In this document: piece by piece, positions 1 to 7,994 of the stretch | Numbering within the stretch: the first letter of the stretch is position 1 | How the letters are laid out: each line of letters starts with the position of its first letter | Assembly: GCF_003402235.1 (NCBI RefSeq) | Contig: NZ_QEWO01000002.1 | Coordinates: 558,001-622,000, forward strand | Reading direction: 5' to 3' | DNA length: 64,000 nucleotides | Source: Parahaliea mediterranea | GTDB taxonomy: Bacteria > Pseudomonadota > Gammaproteobacteria > Pseudomonadales > Halieaceae | Position numbers and translations under genes: made by a program | Notes under the pieces: model-generated | The model's input: the letters and a program-made list of their open reading frames with translations, nothing else | What the model was told of the DNA's origin: nothing | Databases searched by the model: none

Positions 1-498
1 CTTCGGAAGCACTAGGCCCAAAACCCGAGACCATACCTCCAATTGATTCTCTACGTCCGCAGCAACAATTACTTTTCGAGTATTGCCCAGCTGATTGACT
101 TCCCATTCAAAGAAACGGTGACCATTGGGGGTATTTTTGATTGCTGCGACAAGTTCTAACGAATCGACGGACCAAGAAATTCCAATGGCTTCCGTCTGTA
201 GAGCTGTCATTCTTGCATCGATCTGCGTCTCGTTCACTATCCCGTAACTATTATCAGTAGGAGTTCTTCCATACGCTATTGGCTCACTGGTCCTATCAAG
301 AGGACACCCGACGTTCGGATCAAACCACAAATCGTAACGTGGATTAGCATCCGCATCACATAGTCTCAATTCACACTTTCCGTCTTCATCCCGAACCTGG
401 GCCATCAACTGTTCCCCCGAAAGCCTATAGAATGATTCGTAAAATGCACTGTTCGCTATGATGTGATCAGTCTCTAGAAATTCACAAAATGCGTCCAT
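1..498 (-). CDS. Unrecognised protein, N-terminal part (runs off left edge)
   Basis: On the minus strand an open frame begins with ATG at 498 and stays open for 166 codons to the window edge. An AGGA ribosome-binding site sits seven bases before the ATG. The product begins MDAFCEFLETDHIIANSAF and is acidic and apparently soluble, with no signal peptide or membrane segment in the visible part. I recognise no family. It starts 11 bases after the MotB-like gene at 510-971 and is probably co-transcribed with the three genes upstream (2129-3490, 975-2105, 510-971), so it may be a cytoplasmic member of the same system. Confidence 0.7.
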   Translation of the reverse strand, partial: MDAFCEFLETDHIIANSAFYESFYRLSGEQLMAQVRDEDGKCELRLCDADANPRYDLWFDPNVGCPLDRTSEPIAYGRTPTDNSYGIVNETQIDARMTALQTEAIGISWSVDSLELVAAIKNTPNGHRFFEWEVNQLGNTRKVIVAADVENQLEVWSRVLGLVLPK

Positions 499-509
499 AT
501 GAGCTTCCT

Positions 510-971
510 TTAAAAGGGTATTTCAGCAGTGAAGTAGACCGGCATATATACCAAACCTGAACTGGTACAGGCGTCCAATTTCTTTTCCGCCTTGCCTCTT
601 ATGGCCATACTTACCTGAGCCTTTCCACCTCCTGGTAAACAGGATTCAATTATGGGGATTACAGCATGTACTTTGACACCGGAACCTGCGGGCACAATAT
701 TTTCAGCGGGATAGTTGAACAAACAATTTCCGCTTGTAGCGGTGAAAGTACCCACAGCGATCCCATGAGTAGACATAGACTGAGGCCCTGCTCCATCTTC
801 ATACCATGCGTCAAGAAAGCAGTCCTTACTACTTTTAGCAGGCCAACTGATTTCGAATTGCGCTTTCATCAATTCCCCGGTTTCATAGTGGGGGGAGATA
901 GCCCTCAAGACGACGAATATGCCAAATAAGGCAAAGAAGATATCCGTCATGAGTATCGAAACGCTTCGCAT
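510..971 (-). CDS. Small membrane-anchored protein with MotB/ExbD-like helix
   Basis: A 153-residue protein whose first 8 residues precede a transmembrane helix reading TDIFFALFGIFVVLRAIS. The Asp at residue 10 at the head of the helix, followed by an AL(F)xxFVV pattern, resembles the MotB, ExbD and ZorB stator helix in which an Asp carries protons. The remaining 125 residues would be periplasmic and contain three Cys (in DCFLDAW, GNCLF and SCLPGG). The family is not recognised. It lies 3 bases downstream of 975-2105, whose product has a similar N-terminal helix, so the two could form a heteromeric stator. The stator role is inferred from one helix only; a plain membrane anchor is the alternative. 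Confidence 0.7.
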   Translation of the reverse strand: MRSVSILMTDIFFALFGIFVVLRAISPHYETGELMKAQFEISWPAKSSKDCFLDAWYEDGAGPQSMSTHGIAVGTFTATSGNCLFNYPAENIVPAGSGVKVHAVIPIIESCLPGGGKAQVSMAIRGKAEKKLDACTSSGLVYMPVYFTAEIPF

Positions 972-974
972 CGC

Positions 975-2105
975 CTAATCCAACGGAAATCTCACTTCAC
1001 AATAATTATCCAGATACATTTCATTGGTAGGACTAGAGCAGGGAGGAAGAATCTCGCCTAGAAACCCTTTGCCTATTGAAGCATCGTTTAGAGCCCATAT
1101 AACAGGCTTATCTCGTCGACTGCTCTCAAAACGAACAATCAATCCCGTAAGTGCACGAGGCAGAACAGTAGTGCCAGCAACGTTTTTTAGATACAACGAT
1201 AGATAGGATTCAGATTCCACGACTGAGCCATAAGCGGTACATTCAAGCAAAAAATAGTTTCGAAAAGGAAGAAAACTACTCAACAAGCTGAGATCCTTTT
1301 CTGAGGCCCGATTTCTTAAATAGTCAGTGGCCATATCAGTCAACCACAAGGTGCCGATGGCTGGGTTTACTGCACTTGAATCCACGCCATGATAGTCTAC
1401 AGGGCCATGAATTCCTTTAAGCACTTGCAGATAATAAGATGATGCAGGATCTACCTCGGCTTCCTTAAATTTCTCAGTCTCAGGTATGTTAGAGGCAAGC
1501 AAAACACCTCGAAGGCCGGATCCATTCCAAGTCACCCCAAGTTCCTCGTAACCTTGATTGATCAGTTTCCAAGCCTGGGCTGACGTAAGGGGTGTCATTC
1601 CCTCCATCTTGATTAGAGGCTCGATGACGTTCTCTGCGCTTTCTATTGCCTCGGGAAAACCATACTTAGTACGAAGGTCAGATAATCCCCTGTATAACGC
1701 AAGCCGTGTACCCGATATTTTCAAGCCTGAGGACGCATCGATTTTCCCCCAATAGTCTGTCTCGACCTTCGCACTTCCTAAGCCGCACTCTAATCCGGCG
1801 CGCTCTTTTTCAATAGACCATCCCTCCGACCACTCAAACACTATTTTATCCCCGGAAGGTGAAATGACTGGCCTTGCATTGAAGCAGGGGTTCCCACCAC
1901 ACCCCTTCTCCATCGTTTCCTGTCTAATTGGGTCTTCTCTAAAGAGAACTGTCAAACGAGCACTTGGCTCGGGCTCCGCTGGCGGGTAGTGTGCCTGCTT
2001 AAACACTAACGCGAACAGCACGATCATAATTCCGACAAGAGCGGCAGCCATGTCTGCACGCACACTCTCTATTACATGTGAACGCTTTCTAAGTTTTCGC
2101 CTCAT
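975..2105 (-). CDS. Membrane-anchored protein with MotB/ZorB-like helix and large extracytoplasmic domain
   Basis: A 376-residue protein with a basic N-terminus (MRRKLRKRSH), then one transmembrane helix at about residues 17-36 that starts ADMAAALVGIMIVLFALVF. ADxxxAL followed by a hydrophobic run matches the MotB-type plug/stator helix (E. coli MotB has ADFMTAMMAFFLV, from memory), with the conserved Asp at residue 18. About 340 residues with several Cys follow outside the membrane. I see no OmpA-like peptidoglycan-binding domain. Upstream is a secreted Cys-rich protein and downstream a second protein with a similar helix. No MotA/ExbB/ZorA partner is visible, but the operon continues off the left edge. 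Confidence 0.75.
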   Translation of the reverse strand: MRRKLRKRSHVIESVRADMAAALVGIMIVLFALVFKQAHYPPAEPEPSARLTVLFREDPIRQETMEKGCGGNPCFNARPVISPSGDKIVFEWSEGWSIEKERAGLECGLGSAKVETDYWGKIDASSGLKISGTRLALYRGLSDLRTKYGFPEAIESAENVIEPLIKMEGMTPLTSAQAWKLINQGYEELGVTWNGSGLRGVLLASNIPETEKFKEAEVDPASSYYLQVLKGIHGPVDYHGVDSSAVNPAIGTLWLTDMATDYLRNRASEKDLSLLSSFLPFRNYFLLECTAYGSVVESESYLSLYLKNVAGTTVLPRALTGLIVRFESSRRDKPVIWALNDASIGKGFLGEILPPCSSPTNEMYLDNYCEVRFPLD

Positions 2106-2128
2106 CTTTCGTAATGGCGAATCAACTG

Positions 2129-3490
2129 TCAGTCACTAATGCATGAATTTCTTCTAATTTTTAGTTTATAGCTTCCCTGTGCCTGTGAATCTTGTGCAAG
2201 GACAAGTTTGTACGAATTCAATGATTCACCACTAATTGTTTTAACACTCGTTTGTGTCCCGGGGATTTTTTCAAGACACCAAGCTACCTCACCCCGAGTG
2301 ACTGATACAGTCACTTTGTTGTCGAGAGTATCGCTTTTGCTGACAACCTGCTCAGCGTCTAATAGTTCGCCATCCGCTCGTTGCTGGATATATTCTTTTA
2401 AAGCTTCGACAACCTCAGAGTTAGAATCTCTGACTTCGAGGCTCCTCTTCCAACTCAACTGTCGAATGTTTTTAAAAGTGATTGATTGACCACCATCTTT
2501 GCAGGTTGTGTCATTCTGGCCAGACGGTGCACATGATATATCGCCGTCATTTCCCGCAAGAGCACTTGCCTGCTTGGCTTGACTTACTCCTCCCACTTTT
2601 TCGCAATTTTGAGCGAGGCAACATTCTGGCCCTTGCCCCCTACACGTCCCATCCGATATGCCTGGGCATTGCGGCCCTTCACAACAGTCAGGGCCAGTGC
2701 AATCACCAGTGGATTTTCCGGAAACGTCCCCCTCGCCGTCCCCATCACCGTCGCCATCACCCCCACTGGAGAAAAGATTCATCAAAATCTGAATTGCCGA
2801 AAATATTCCACAAGCCGTGGGCTCTGGTACTGCGGTGCAGAAGGCCGCAATACTCGACAACGTGGAGGCTACCTCATCCAGCGCATTGTCTACCTTTGCG
2901 TGTTCTTCTTTAACCCTGTCTATACATTTCCTTGTGCTGCCTTCAAGTTCGCGATAATCCTCTGAAGCGACAAAGTCACCTAATGCCTGAGATATACCCG
3001 TGGTGTTGAGGTTAACCCATAATTTACCAAGATCTTTCCCGGTACTATTACAGGCTGCAAGCGATTTTCTAACGCCTTGATCAACTTTATGAAGGACTTC
3101 CTTAATTTCTTCCTCTGTGCATCCCTGTACTTGTGTAGAGTTCGGATCATCGCCAAACTTTTTAATTTCCCTTGTACATTTACTAAGAGCCTCCTTGGCT
3201 TCTTTTGTAAATGTTGCTTTGTGCCCATTAAAATCGATTTCATTTCCAGTGATATTGCCAATGACCTCGTTGGCGCGGGCAAGGTCTTCGTCTACCTGCG
3301 ACAAAGTTTTATCAGTACACTCTTTCTTGTTATCTTTACTCAATAAACAGATGATAAGCTTATTCTGGGAGAGTACCTGCTCCAATGTTCCTGCTTGAGG
3401 ACCCGTCGATGCCGAGCTGTTCAGAGATGAAACACTAAATACAAACAAGCTCAACACGAATATAGACTTTCCAAGCACAGGCATTTTCAT
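2129..3490 (-). CDS. Secreted Cys-rich protein with Asp-Gly repeat
   Basis: Start chosen at the ATG at 3490, preceded by GAGGG eight bases upstream; the longer frame would need a TTG start. The 453-residue product begins MKMPVLGKSIFVLSLFVFSVSS, a clear Sec signal peptide. A helical Cys-containing region follows (about residues 30-245), then an acidic (GD)n tract (GGDGDGDGDGEGD) that could bind calcium, then a Cys-dense stretch (GDCTGPDCCEGPQC and following) and a C-terminal domain. The family is not recognised. It is the first gene of the minus-strand group that includes the two MotB-like proteins. Its codons are AT-richer than those of the ICE. Confidence 0.75.
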   Translation of the reverse strand: MKMPVLGKSIFVLSLFVFSVSSLNSSASTGPQAGTLEQVLSQNKLIICLLSKDNKKECTDKTLSQVDEDLARANEVIGNITGNEIDFNGHKATFTKEAKEALSKCTREIKKFGDDPNSTQVQGCTEEEIKEVLHKVDQGVRKSLAACNSTGKDLGKLWVNLNTTGISQALGDFVASEDYRELEGSTRKCIDRVKEEHAKVDNALDEVASTLSSIAAFCTAVPEPTACGIFSAIQILMNLFSSGGDGDGDGDGEGDVSGKSTGDCTGPDCCEGPQCPGISDGTCRGQGPECCLAQNCEKVGGVSQAKQASALAGNDGDISCAPSGQNDTTCKDGGQSITFKNIRQLSWKRSLEVRDSNSEVVEALKEYIQQRADGELLDAEQVVSKSDTLDNKVTVSVTRGEVAWCLEKIPGTQTSVKTISGESLNSYKLVLAQDSQAQGSYKLKIRRNSCISD

Positions 3491-3545
3491 GCAAGAAGCC
3501 CTCAAACTTTGTCTTCTATAAGTTAGGTAACGACCAAGAAATGAT

Positions 3546-3614
3546 GATCATAGTTTAGATTAGCATCAATACGTATGAGTGCAATAGTTTGCTCTATGGA
3601 ATCGAACTATGATC
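3546..3614. promoter_or_regulatory. Inverted repeat upstream of the secreted-protein gene
   Basis: GATCATAGTT at 3546-3555 is repeated exactly in inverse as AACTATGATC at 3605-3614, about 55-125 bases upstream of the ATG at 3490. The spacing of 49 bases suggests two operator half-sites or a regulator-bound loop rather than a terminator. The regulator is unknown. Confidence 0.4.
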
Positions 3615-3670
3615 TAAATTCGCAATAAACCCCTCAAAAGTCTAAGCTAAGAACCCACATAATCAAACCA

Positions 3671-4140
3671 GATTACCCGTGATGTTCAGTAACAGCCATG
3701 CTGTTCACCCATACAGTGCTCGTGCGCGTAGCACCAGCGGAGGCGGCATCATGACTAAGAACAAGGTTCAGTTTTAGAAGTGTTATCGCCTGTTCGAGTT
3801 AATGCAGGACTATGGCACCGAGGGGCCATTGTGAGCAGACACTGTCGGCCTGACGTTACCCCGGGGGCTTCGTCTGGAGCGACTGCGGTAACAAGATTCA
3901 TTGCCGGCTTAAAAGTCGAGCGAGAGTGCTGCAATGTAGCCACTGCCGGCGTCAAACAACCTGCCATTCGATCGGCTCAAAGCACCTGCCTCGCCATCTG
4001 GCTGAGTATTGCTAACGCTTCAACAACCGATTCACTCTGCGTGGCCTGTTACCCAAGCGTGGCCGTCACGCCGTGCGAACACCACCAATCCCCTATGAAT
4101 TGCTCAAGATGAGCTGAACTATATTGTTAATCAGGTAATC
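3671..4140 (+). mobile_element. Decayed IS1595-family insertion sequence
   Basis: The segment is bounded by GATTACC-type ends: GATTACCCGTGAT from 3671, and ATCAGGTAATC ending at 4140, whose complement reads GATTACCTGAT. Between them lies the wreck of one transposase gene. No clear target-site duplication is visible at the two boundaries, so the exact ends are approximate. The element is much shorter than a complete IS1595-type insertion and is internally deleted. Confidence 0.6.
3751..4117 (+). pseudogene. IS1595-family transposase pseudogene
   Basis: An ATG at 3751 behind GGAGG opens MTKNKVQF, which then stops at an in-frame TAG. Reading across frames gives LFELMQDYGTE, a zinc-ribbon region (WSDCGNKIHCRLKSR, LQCSHCRRQT), and a C-terminus like RFNNRFTLRGLLPKRGRHAV ending ELLKMS. 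These are the N-terminal zinc ribbon and the C-terminal end of IS1595/ISPna2-type transposases. The central DDE catalytic region is missing, and there are in-frame stops and frameshifts. It cannot encode an active transposase. Confidence 0.75.
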
Positions 4141-4142
4141 AA

Positions 4143-4499
4143 ATGTCCAAGCAAATCCGTTTAATTCTTACAATACTTCTCCTTCCCGTAGTGATTATAT
4201 GGGCTGTAAGTTCCATATATTCTGTATCAGGAAGGTCGTCCGTCTTGCCTAGTGATCTTTGCCACCACGCCATCCTATCCATCTACGCTAATGGATTCTG
4301 TGCTTGGCGGGACAGTTCGCTCAAAGGTCAGTCGGCGAGCGAGAAATGTATCCATAGATCTAATATCCAAAAGTTCTTGGATATTAGTAAGTCGGAGTGG
4401 CTCTGGGAATCAACAAATGCCGCACTTCAATCAAACAATACATGCATTGCGATTCAGGATATCGAATCTCTGCTCATTGAATTGGGCGAAGAAATCTAA
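4143..4499 (+). CDS. Small membrane or secreted protein, unrecognised
   Basis: A 118-residue frame begins MSKQIRLILTILLLPVVIIW, a signal anchor or signal peptide, followed by about 90 residues with four Cys. An AGG lies seven bases upstream of the ATG, within the right end of the IS1595 relic. The ATG is two bases after the apparent end of that element, so the insertion may have replaced the native promoter or removed an N-terminal part. It lies just outside the proposed ICE boundary at 4539. No family is recognised and the gene may be silent. Confidence 0.45.
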   Translation: MSKQIRLILTILLLPVVIIWAVSSIYSVSGRSSVLPSDLCHHAILSIYANGFCAWRDSSLKGQSASEKCIHRSNIQKFLDISKSEWLWESTNAALQSNNTCIAIQDIESLLIELGEEI

Positions 4500-4538
4500 T
4501 TATGCTGAATCAATTCAATTCCAGTTCAGGCAACACAT

Positions 4539-4553
4539 ATTCTCACTCAATCG
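4539..4553. repeat. Distal ICE attachment site (imperfect guaA-end repeat)
   Basis: ATTCTCACTCAATCG at 4539-4553 matches ATTCCCACTCAATCG at 61837-61851, the last codons of guaA, in 14 of 15 positions and the same orientation. It lies 50 bases outside the end of cap3, the last ICE gene on this side. Integration of a P4-type integrase element at the guaA 3' end would produce exactly such a direct repeat at the far end. By simple counting, a chance 15-mer with at most one mismatch is expected about 0.005 times in this window. Confidence 0.7.
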
Positions 4554-4602
4554 CCCGGATATGGCTCCTGCGGTTTCAGCGGATTCAGTGAAGACATAAA
4601 CG

Positions 4603-5202
4603 CTACAACTCCGATATTGGCGTTACCCTGCGATCTCGGCCACAACAGTGGCCAATCCAGTCACTCTCGGTGCCGGCGATCAGAAATACGGTGGGCTGGC
4701 TGGCCCTTACCGCCAGGGTCTTGGCCCAATCACGCTGGTCAATTCCCGATGGAGAGGGTACGGCTTCCGGGTGTGTATGCCACTCGCCCAGCAAGTTGAG
4801 CAGCCGGCCTGAGCCGGCGTGACGGTCTTTTACCAGTCGCAAGTGCGAAGGGTCTTCCCTGGCAAATCGATATCGGCTGCAACGGTCGCCGGCTCCCGGC
4901 ACCGTGAGATCGGTGATATGCAGGTGTGGATCACGGAAATAACCAATCAGAAGCCCCCCTGCTTCACGCTGGTTGCCGACTTGCCGGTAGGCGTGAATGC
5001 GTTCAAGCACGGATTTTTCGATAAGCAGCAGACCGGCATCGGGCAGGCGAAATAATCGCTCACGTGCTGGCGGGGTTAGTGCTTTTTTGAACAAATGCTG
5101 CACGTCGCATCCGGCTTCGGCGTACTGTCTGGCCGACTTTCGACCAACTCGGGCCTCAAGATATTGTACCGCAGTGTCGACTTGAGCCGAGTGTTGAGCC
5201 AT
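4603..5202 (-). CDS. cap3: CBASS Cap3, JAMM/JAB deconjugating protease
   Basis: Cap3 enzymes cleave the isopeptide bond made by Cap2 and so reverse CD-NTase conjugation. The JAMM zinc signature is complete: Glu80 in REAGGLLIG, then HTH at 142-144, Ser152 and Asp155 (EWHTHPEAVPSPSGIDQRD). It is the last gene of the CBASS operon. The start is uncertain. The ATG at 5202 makes the frame overlap cap2 by 127 bases. The family-like domain starts near RLFRLPDAGLLL, where there is no ATG, GTG or TTG, and the next in-frame start is GTG at 5010, inside the domain. Confidence 0.85.
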   Translation of the reverse strand: MAQHSAQVDTAVQYLEARVGRKSARQYAEAGCDVQHLFKKALTPPARERLFRLPDAGLLLIEKSVLERIHAYRQVGNQREAGGLLIGYFRDPHLHITDLTVPGAGDRCSRYRFAREDPSHLRLVKDRHAGSGRLLNLLGEWHTHPEAVPSPSGIDQRDWAKTLAVRASQPTVFLIAGTESDWIGHCCGRDRRVTPISEL

Positions 5203-6764
5203 TCGGCAATCATCGTCATTGTCTGCACTGCAGCAGCATTGGAGGCTGTCACCAGATAGGGGAAAAAGCTCTGATGGCATCCCTGGAATACGGGCTCAAT
5301 ATCCGCCTCATTCTTGGCAATTGTGCACCGAAAGCGGTAGCCCTCGGGGCGGTATTGAACCAGGCATCGAAAGCAGGCGTCGCCCGATTTCCCGCTGCTG
5401 AAGAAGGCAGTACTGGCCAAGCCGTGCCCTTCTATCCAGGAGTGCAGGATCGGCACGCTCCCCGATTGATGAGAGCGCATTTCTTCCAGGCCCAATCCGA
5501 CAGAAATCACCCCGGTCGCATTGATCACCAGGGTCTTCCCCTTGAACGCTTCCTGATACTCCCAGGCCGAGCAATCGTGCGACTCGATATTCAGATGGGG
5601 ATACTGCGCCCTCAAGTGGTCAGCGAGCGCGATGGCCTTGTTCTTGCCGATGTCGGGCATGCCAAGTAGATGCCTGGCGATGTTCTCAGGCTTGAGTCGA
5701 TCAGGGTCGATGATGTGCAGTGCGCCGCGGGGTCCGTAGCCGGCCCCCATGGAACACAATTGGGCGGCGAGAAATCCTCCGATGGTGCCCGCTCCCACAA
5801 GCACAACCCGGTGATCTCTGAGAGTGCGATAACCCTCGGGTAGATTGCGGTGATGGATATAGGCCGGCGTCGTGTTGAGGACACTAAACCTCTGAATCTC
5901 GTCCGCTAACCCCGACAGCATCTTGGCAGCCGATTTAAAGTAGCCCTGCCGGATTTCCTTTACTACCAACGGGTTCAGTGGGAACAGAACGCCTACGCGG
6001 GGCTCACTGTGCCCCGCTCCGTCTGGCCAACTTAACAGGAGGCGGGCTATTCCCGGTATCTCACGAGACCGCCCCTTGCGGCGTTTGGACCCTTTGCCGC
6101 CATTTTGCACCAGACGCTCTAAAACTTTGGTCAGGGCACCCAGCCCTACCCACTGGACAAATTCCCTCGTCGTTTTCGGCGGCCAGCAGTGGACGGGCGG
6201 TGGCGGTAGTGACTTCAACTGTAGTGGTACCCACAGACCAGTGGGTTTACCGCCTGAAAGCCAATGCGGAATATCGCCTTCGGGAAAAAGCCAGTATCTC
6301 TCGCTGTGCTGAACGCCGAGGTAGGCGCCGCGACCCTGGGCCTCCGCCACACGATACAGTTCGCCCCCTCCCTGCCAGTAGCCATCAAAGTCGCGCAGAA
6401 ATTCCGTGGACTGCCACTCGCCTCTCTGGTTGCGATCAATGACTGCGGCAATGTCGCTAAGAGCGGCTACTGTCATGCCGACAGCCTGATGGGGATCCCA
6501 CCAGGTCTGGGACTCATCGACATAACACACCTTTCCGTCACTATTGATGTTGCGCAGGTGCAATGATTCACGCAGTTCAGGATCCCTTCCCCACTCTGTC
6601 AAATACGCCTCAGGAAAGTTATAGACGCCTTCCGAGAACCGCAACTCCAGGCAGTAACCGGTATCGCGGACCGTCAGCAGACCCGTATAGGAATGCCGTT
6701 TAGTGATCGGGTTAACGCTGTGCCGGAAACCCTTGGCCGAGAGAAACTGGGCCACTTCCTCCAA
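5076..6764 (-). CDS. cap2: CBASS Cap2, E2-E1 fusion transferase
   Basis: A 562-residue protein of the Cap2 family, which conjugates the CD-NTase C-terminus to targets and primes it for phage defence. The N-terminal E2-like domain holds the candidate catalytic Cys80 (SDGKVCYVDES). The E1 adenylation domain starts at about 317 with the nucleotide-binding motif VVLVGAGTIGG and the Asp of HIIDPDRLKPENIARH. A Cys at about 496 (QGCHQSFFPY) is the likely E1 catalytic residue, and CFRC at 464-467 looks metal-binding. It begins 6 bases after the CD-NTase stop, in the V. cholerae-type gene order. Confidence 0.9.
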   Translation of the reverse strand: MEEVAQFLSAKGFRHSVNPITKRHSYTGLLTVRDTGYCLELRFSEGVYNFPEAYLTEWGRDPELRESLHLRNINSDGKVCYVDESQTWWDPHQAVGMTVAALSDIAAVIDRNQRGEWQSTEFLRDFDGYWQGGGELYRVAEAQGRGAYLGVQHSERYWLFPEGDIPHWLSGGKPTGLWVPLQLKSLPPPPVHCWPPKTTREFVQWVGLGALTKVLERLVQNGGKGSKRRKGRSREIPGIARLLLSWPDGAGHSEPRVGVLFPLNPLVVKEIRQGYFKSAAKMLSGLADEIQRFSVLNTTPAYIHHRNLPEGYRTLRDHRVVLVGAGTIGGFLAAQLCSMGAGYGPRGALHIIDPDRLKPENIARHLLGMPDIGKNKAIALADHLRAQYPHLNIESHDCSAWEYQEAFKGKTLVINATGVISVGLGLEEMRSHQSGSVPILHSWIEGHGLASTAFFSSGKSGDACFRCLVQYRPEGYRFRCTIAKNEADIEPVFQGCHQSFFPYLVTASNAAAVQTMTMIAEWLNTRLKSTLRYNILRPELVESRPDSTPKPDATCSICSKKH

Positions 6765-6770
6765 GGTTAG

Positions 6771-7994
6771 TTATCCACTGAAGCCTTGCGGGCGAGCCCT
6801 CACTTCACGACGCTGCGCCGGTGCACGCTTGACACCAGCGACCAGGGCCGCGCGCTCGTCGCACACGTCGATACGTTCTGGGGCATACGGCAGTCGCTCC
6901 CCGAAAATCCGTTGGAGCTGTGCGTTTGCGGTTTCGGGGGTCGCGGCTAGCAACGCGCTCTGGTAGCCGTGTTTCAAGACCCGGAACTTCTCCTCGAAAT
7001 CCGCTCGTTTCTCCGGCGGTATGCGATCTGCAGAGCGTAGGTCCTCCTGAGCATAGTTGTCCTCTGGCGTGGGGCGGGGCACGTACAAGGGAAGGTCGAA
7101 TACGAATTCCAGGCGGTCAATGACATGCGTTAGCTGGGCACAGTAGTCGCTGATCTCGACATTGTATTCGGCAATCACAAATGCGAGCAGGAAGATGGAG
7201 CTGGGACCGCCGCCATCCTGCCAGGCTTCATCGCGCCAGGCCTTCAGAAACCGGCAGATATGCCTGATTTTGCTGTCCTTTTGCTGGCACATGTCATTGA
7301 CCCAGGTCTTGATGACCAGGGGATCGGAAGGCTCCCAGCCCTTCGTGCGATGTGCCAGGTGGATCACGGTCGGGGAAACATCCTGAACCCATTGGTCCTC
7401 GTCGAGGAACAGACGCCCCATGGCGTGTTCTCGTCCCAAGGCAACCTGCTGCAAGTTACTGGCCCGCTGGTTTTTAACCCGGTCGATCTCTGCCTGGGGC
7501 ACGGCGTAGAGCGGAAGGTCAATATGCGTCGTGGGGCTGAGGATAACCCTGATGCAGGTCTGTTTGCCGGTGTGAAGCCGCCACTCCGGGCGACGCTGTT
7601 CGATATATTCATGCAGGATACTTTCCACCACCTCGAAATATGCCGAGACGTGCTCAGCGGGCTGCTGGCCATCGCCCAGCACGTCAAATGGCAGATACAA
7701 ACCGAGGTCGATATCAACCTGCTGTTCAGGTGGATAGGCAGGGGCGTTAATGGTCCGGTAGACATATGAGCCCTGCAGGGCAAAGCGCGGTTGCGGCAGC
7801 GGCAGGCGTTCTTTATCCCGCTTACGCTGTTCCAGTTCGCGTCGGGCTTTAAAGCCTTCGCGCAGCACCTGTTCAATCTCTTCCCGCGCCGCGCGCAGAT
7901 CGTTGAGGAGTCGGTCGGGCAGATTCAGTGCAGTCAGAAAGGCCTGCTCGCCGGGTGAATAAAATAACCGATGGCATCGATTTCTAACTGGCAT
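6771..7994 (-). CDS. dncV: CBASS CD-NTase, DncV-like cyclic dinucleotide synthase
   Basis: A 407-residue cGAS/DncV-like nucleotidyltransferase, which on infection makes a cyclic nucleotide that activates the CapV effector. The active site reads GSY at 75-77, Asp94 and Asp96 (QQVDIDLGLY), and a third acid at Asp159 (THIDLPLY). The start is set at the ATG at 7994, which overlaps the capV stop by 11 bases; the longer frame is an extension through capV. Length and neighbours fit clade A DncV enzymes, which make 3',3'-cGAMP. The C-terminus ends RARPQGFSG, consistent with a terminal Gly for Cap2 conjugation. The product is inferred, not shown. Confidence 0.92.
   Translation of the reverse strand: MPVRNRCHRLFYSPGEQAFLTALNLPDRLLNDLRAAREEIEQVLREGFKARRELEQRKRDKERLPLPQPRFALQGSYVYRTINAPAYPPEQQVDIDLGLYLPFDVLGDGQQPAEHVSAYFEVVESILHEYIEQRRPEWRLHTGKQTCIRVILSPTTHIDLPLYAVPQAEIDRVKNQRASNLQQVALGREHAMGRLFLDEDQWVQDVSPTVIHLAHRTKGWEPSDPLVIKTWVNDMCQQKDSKIRHICRFLKAWRDEAWQDGGGPSSIFLLAFVIAEYNVEISDYCAQLTHVIDRLEFVFDLPLYVPRPTPEDNYAQEDLRSADRIPPEKRADFEEKFRVLKHGYQSALLAATPETANAQLQRIFGERLPYAPERIDVCDERAALVAGVKRAPAQRREVRARPQGFSG

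Noticed and set aside
2735-2765. Short tandem repeat that could look like a CRISPR or microsatellite
   Set aside because: It encodes the in-frame (GD)n tract of the secreted protein on the minus strand and has no spacers.
3780-4112. 110-residue plus-strand open frame
   Set aside because: It is an accidental frame across the decayed IS1595 transposase; the recognisable residues lie in other frames with stops.
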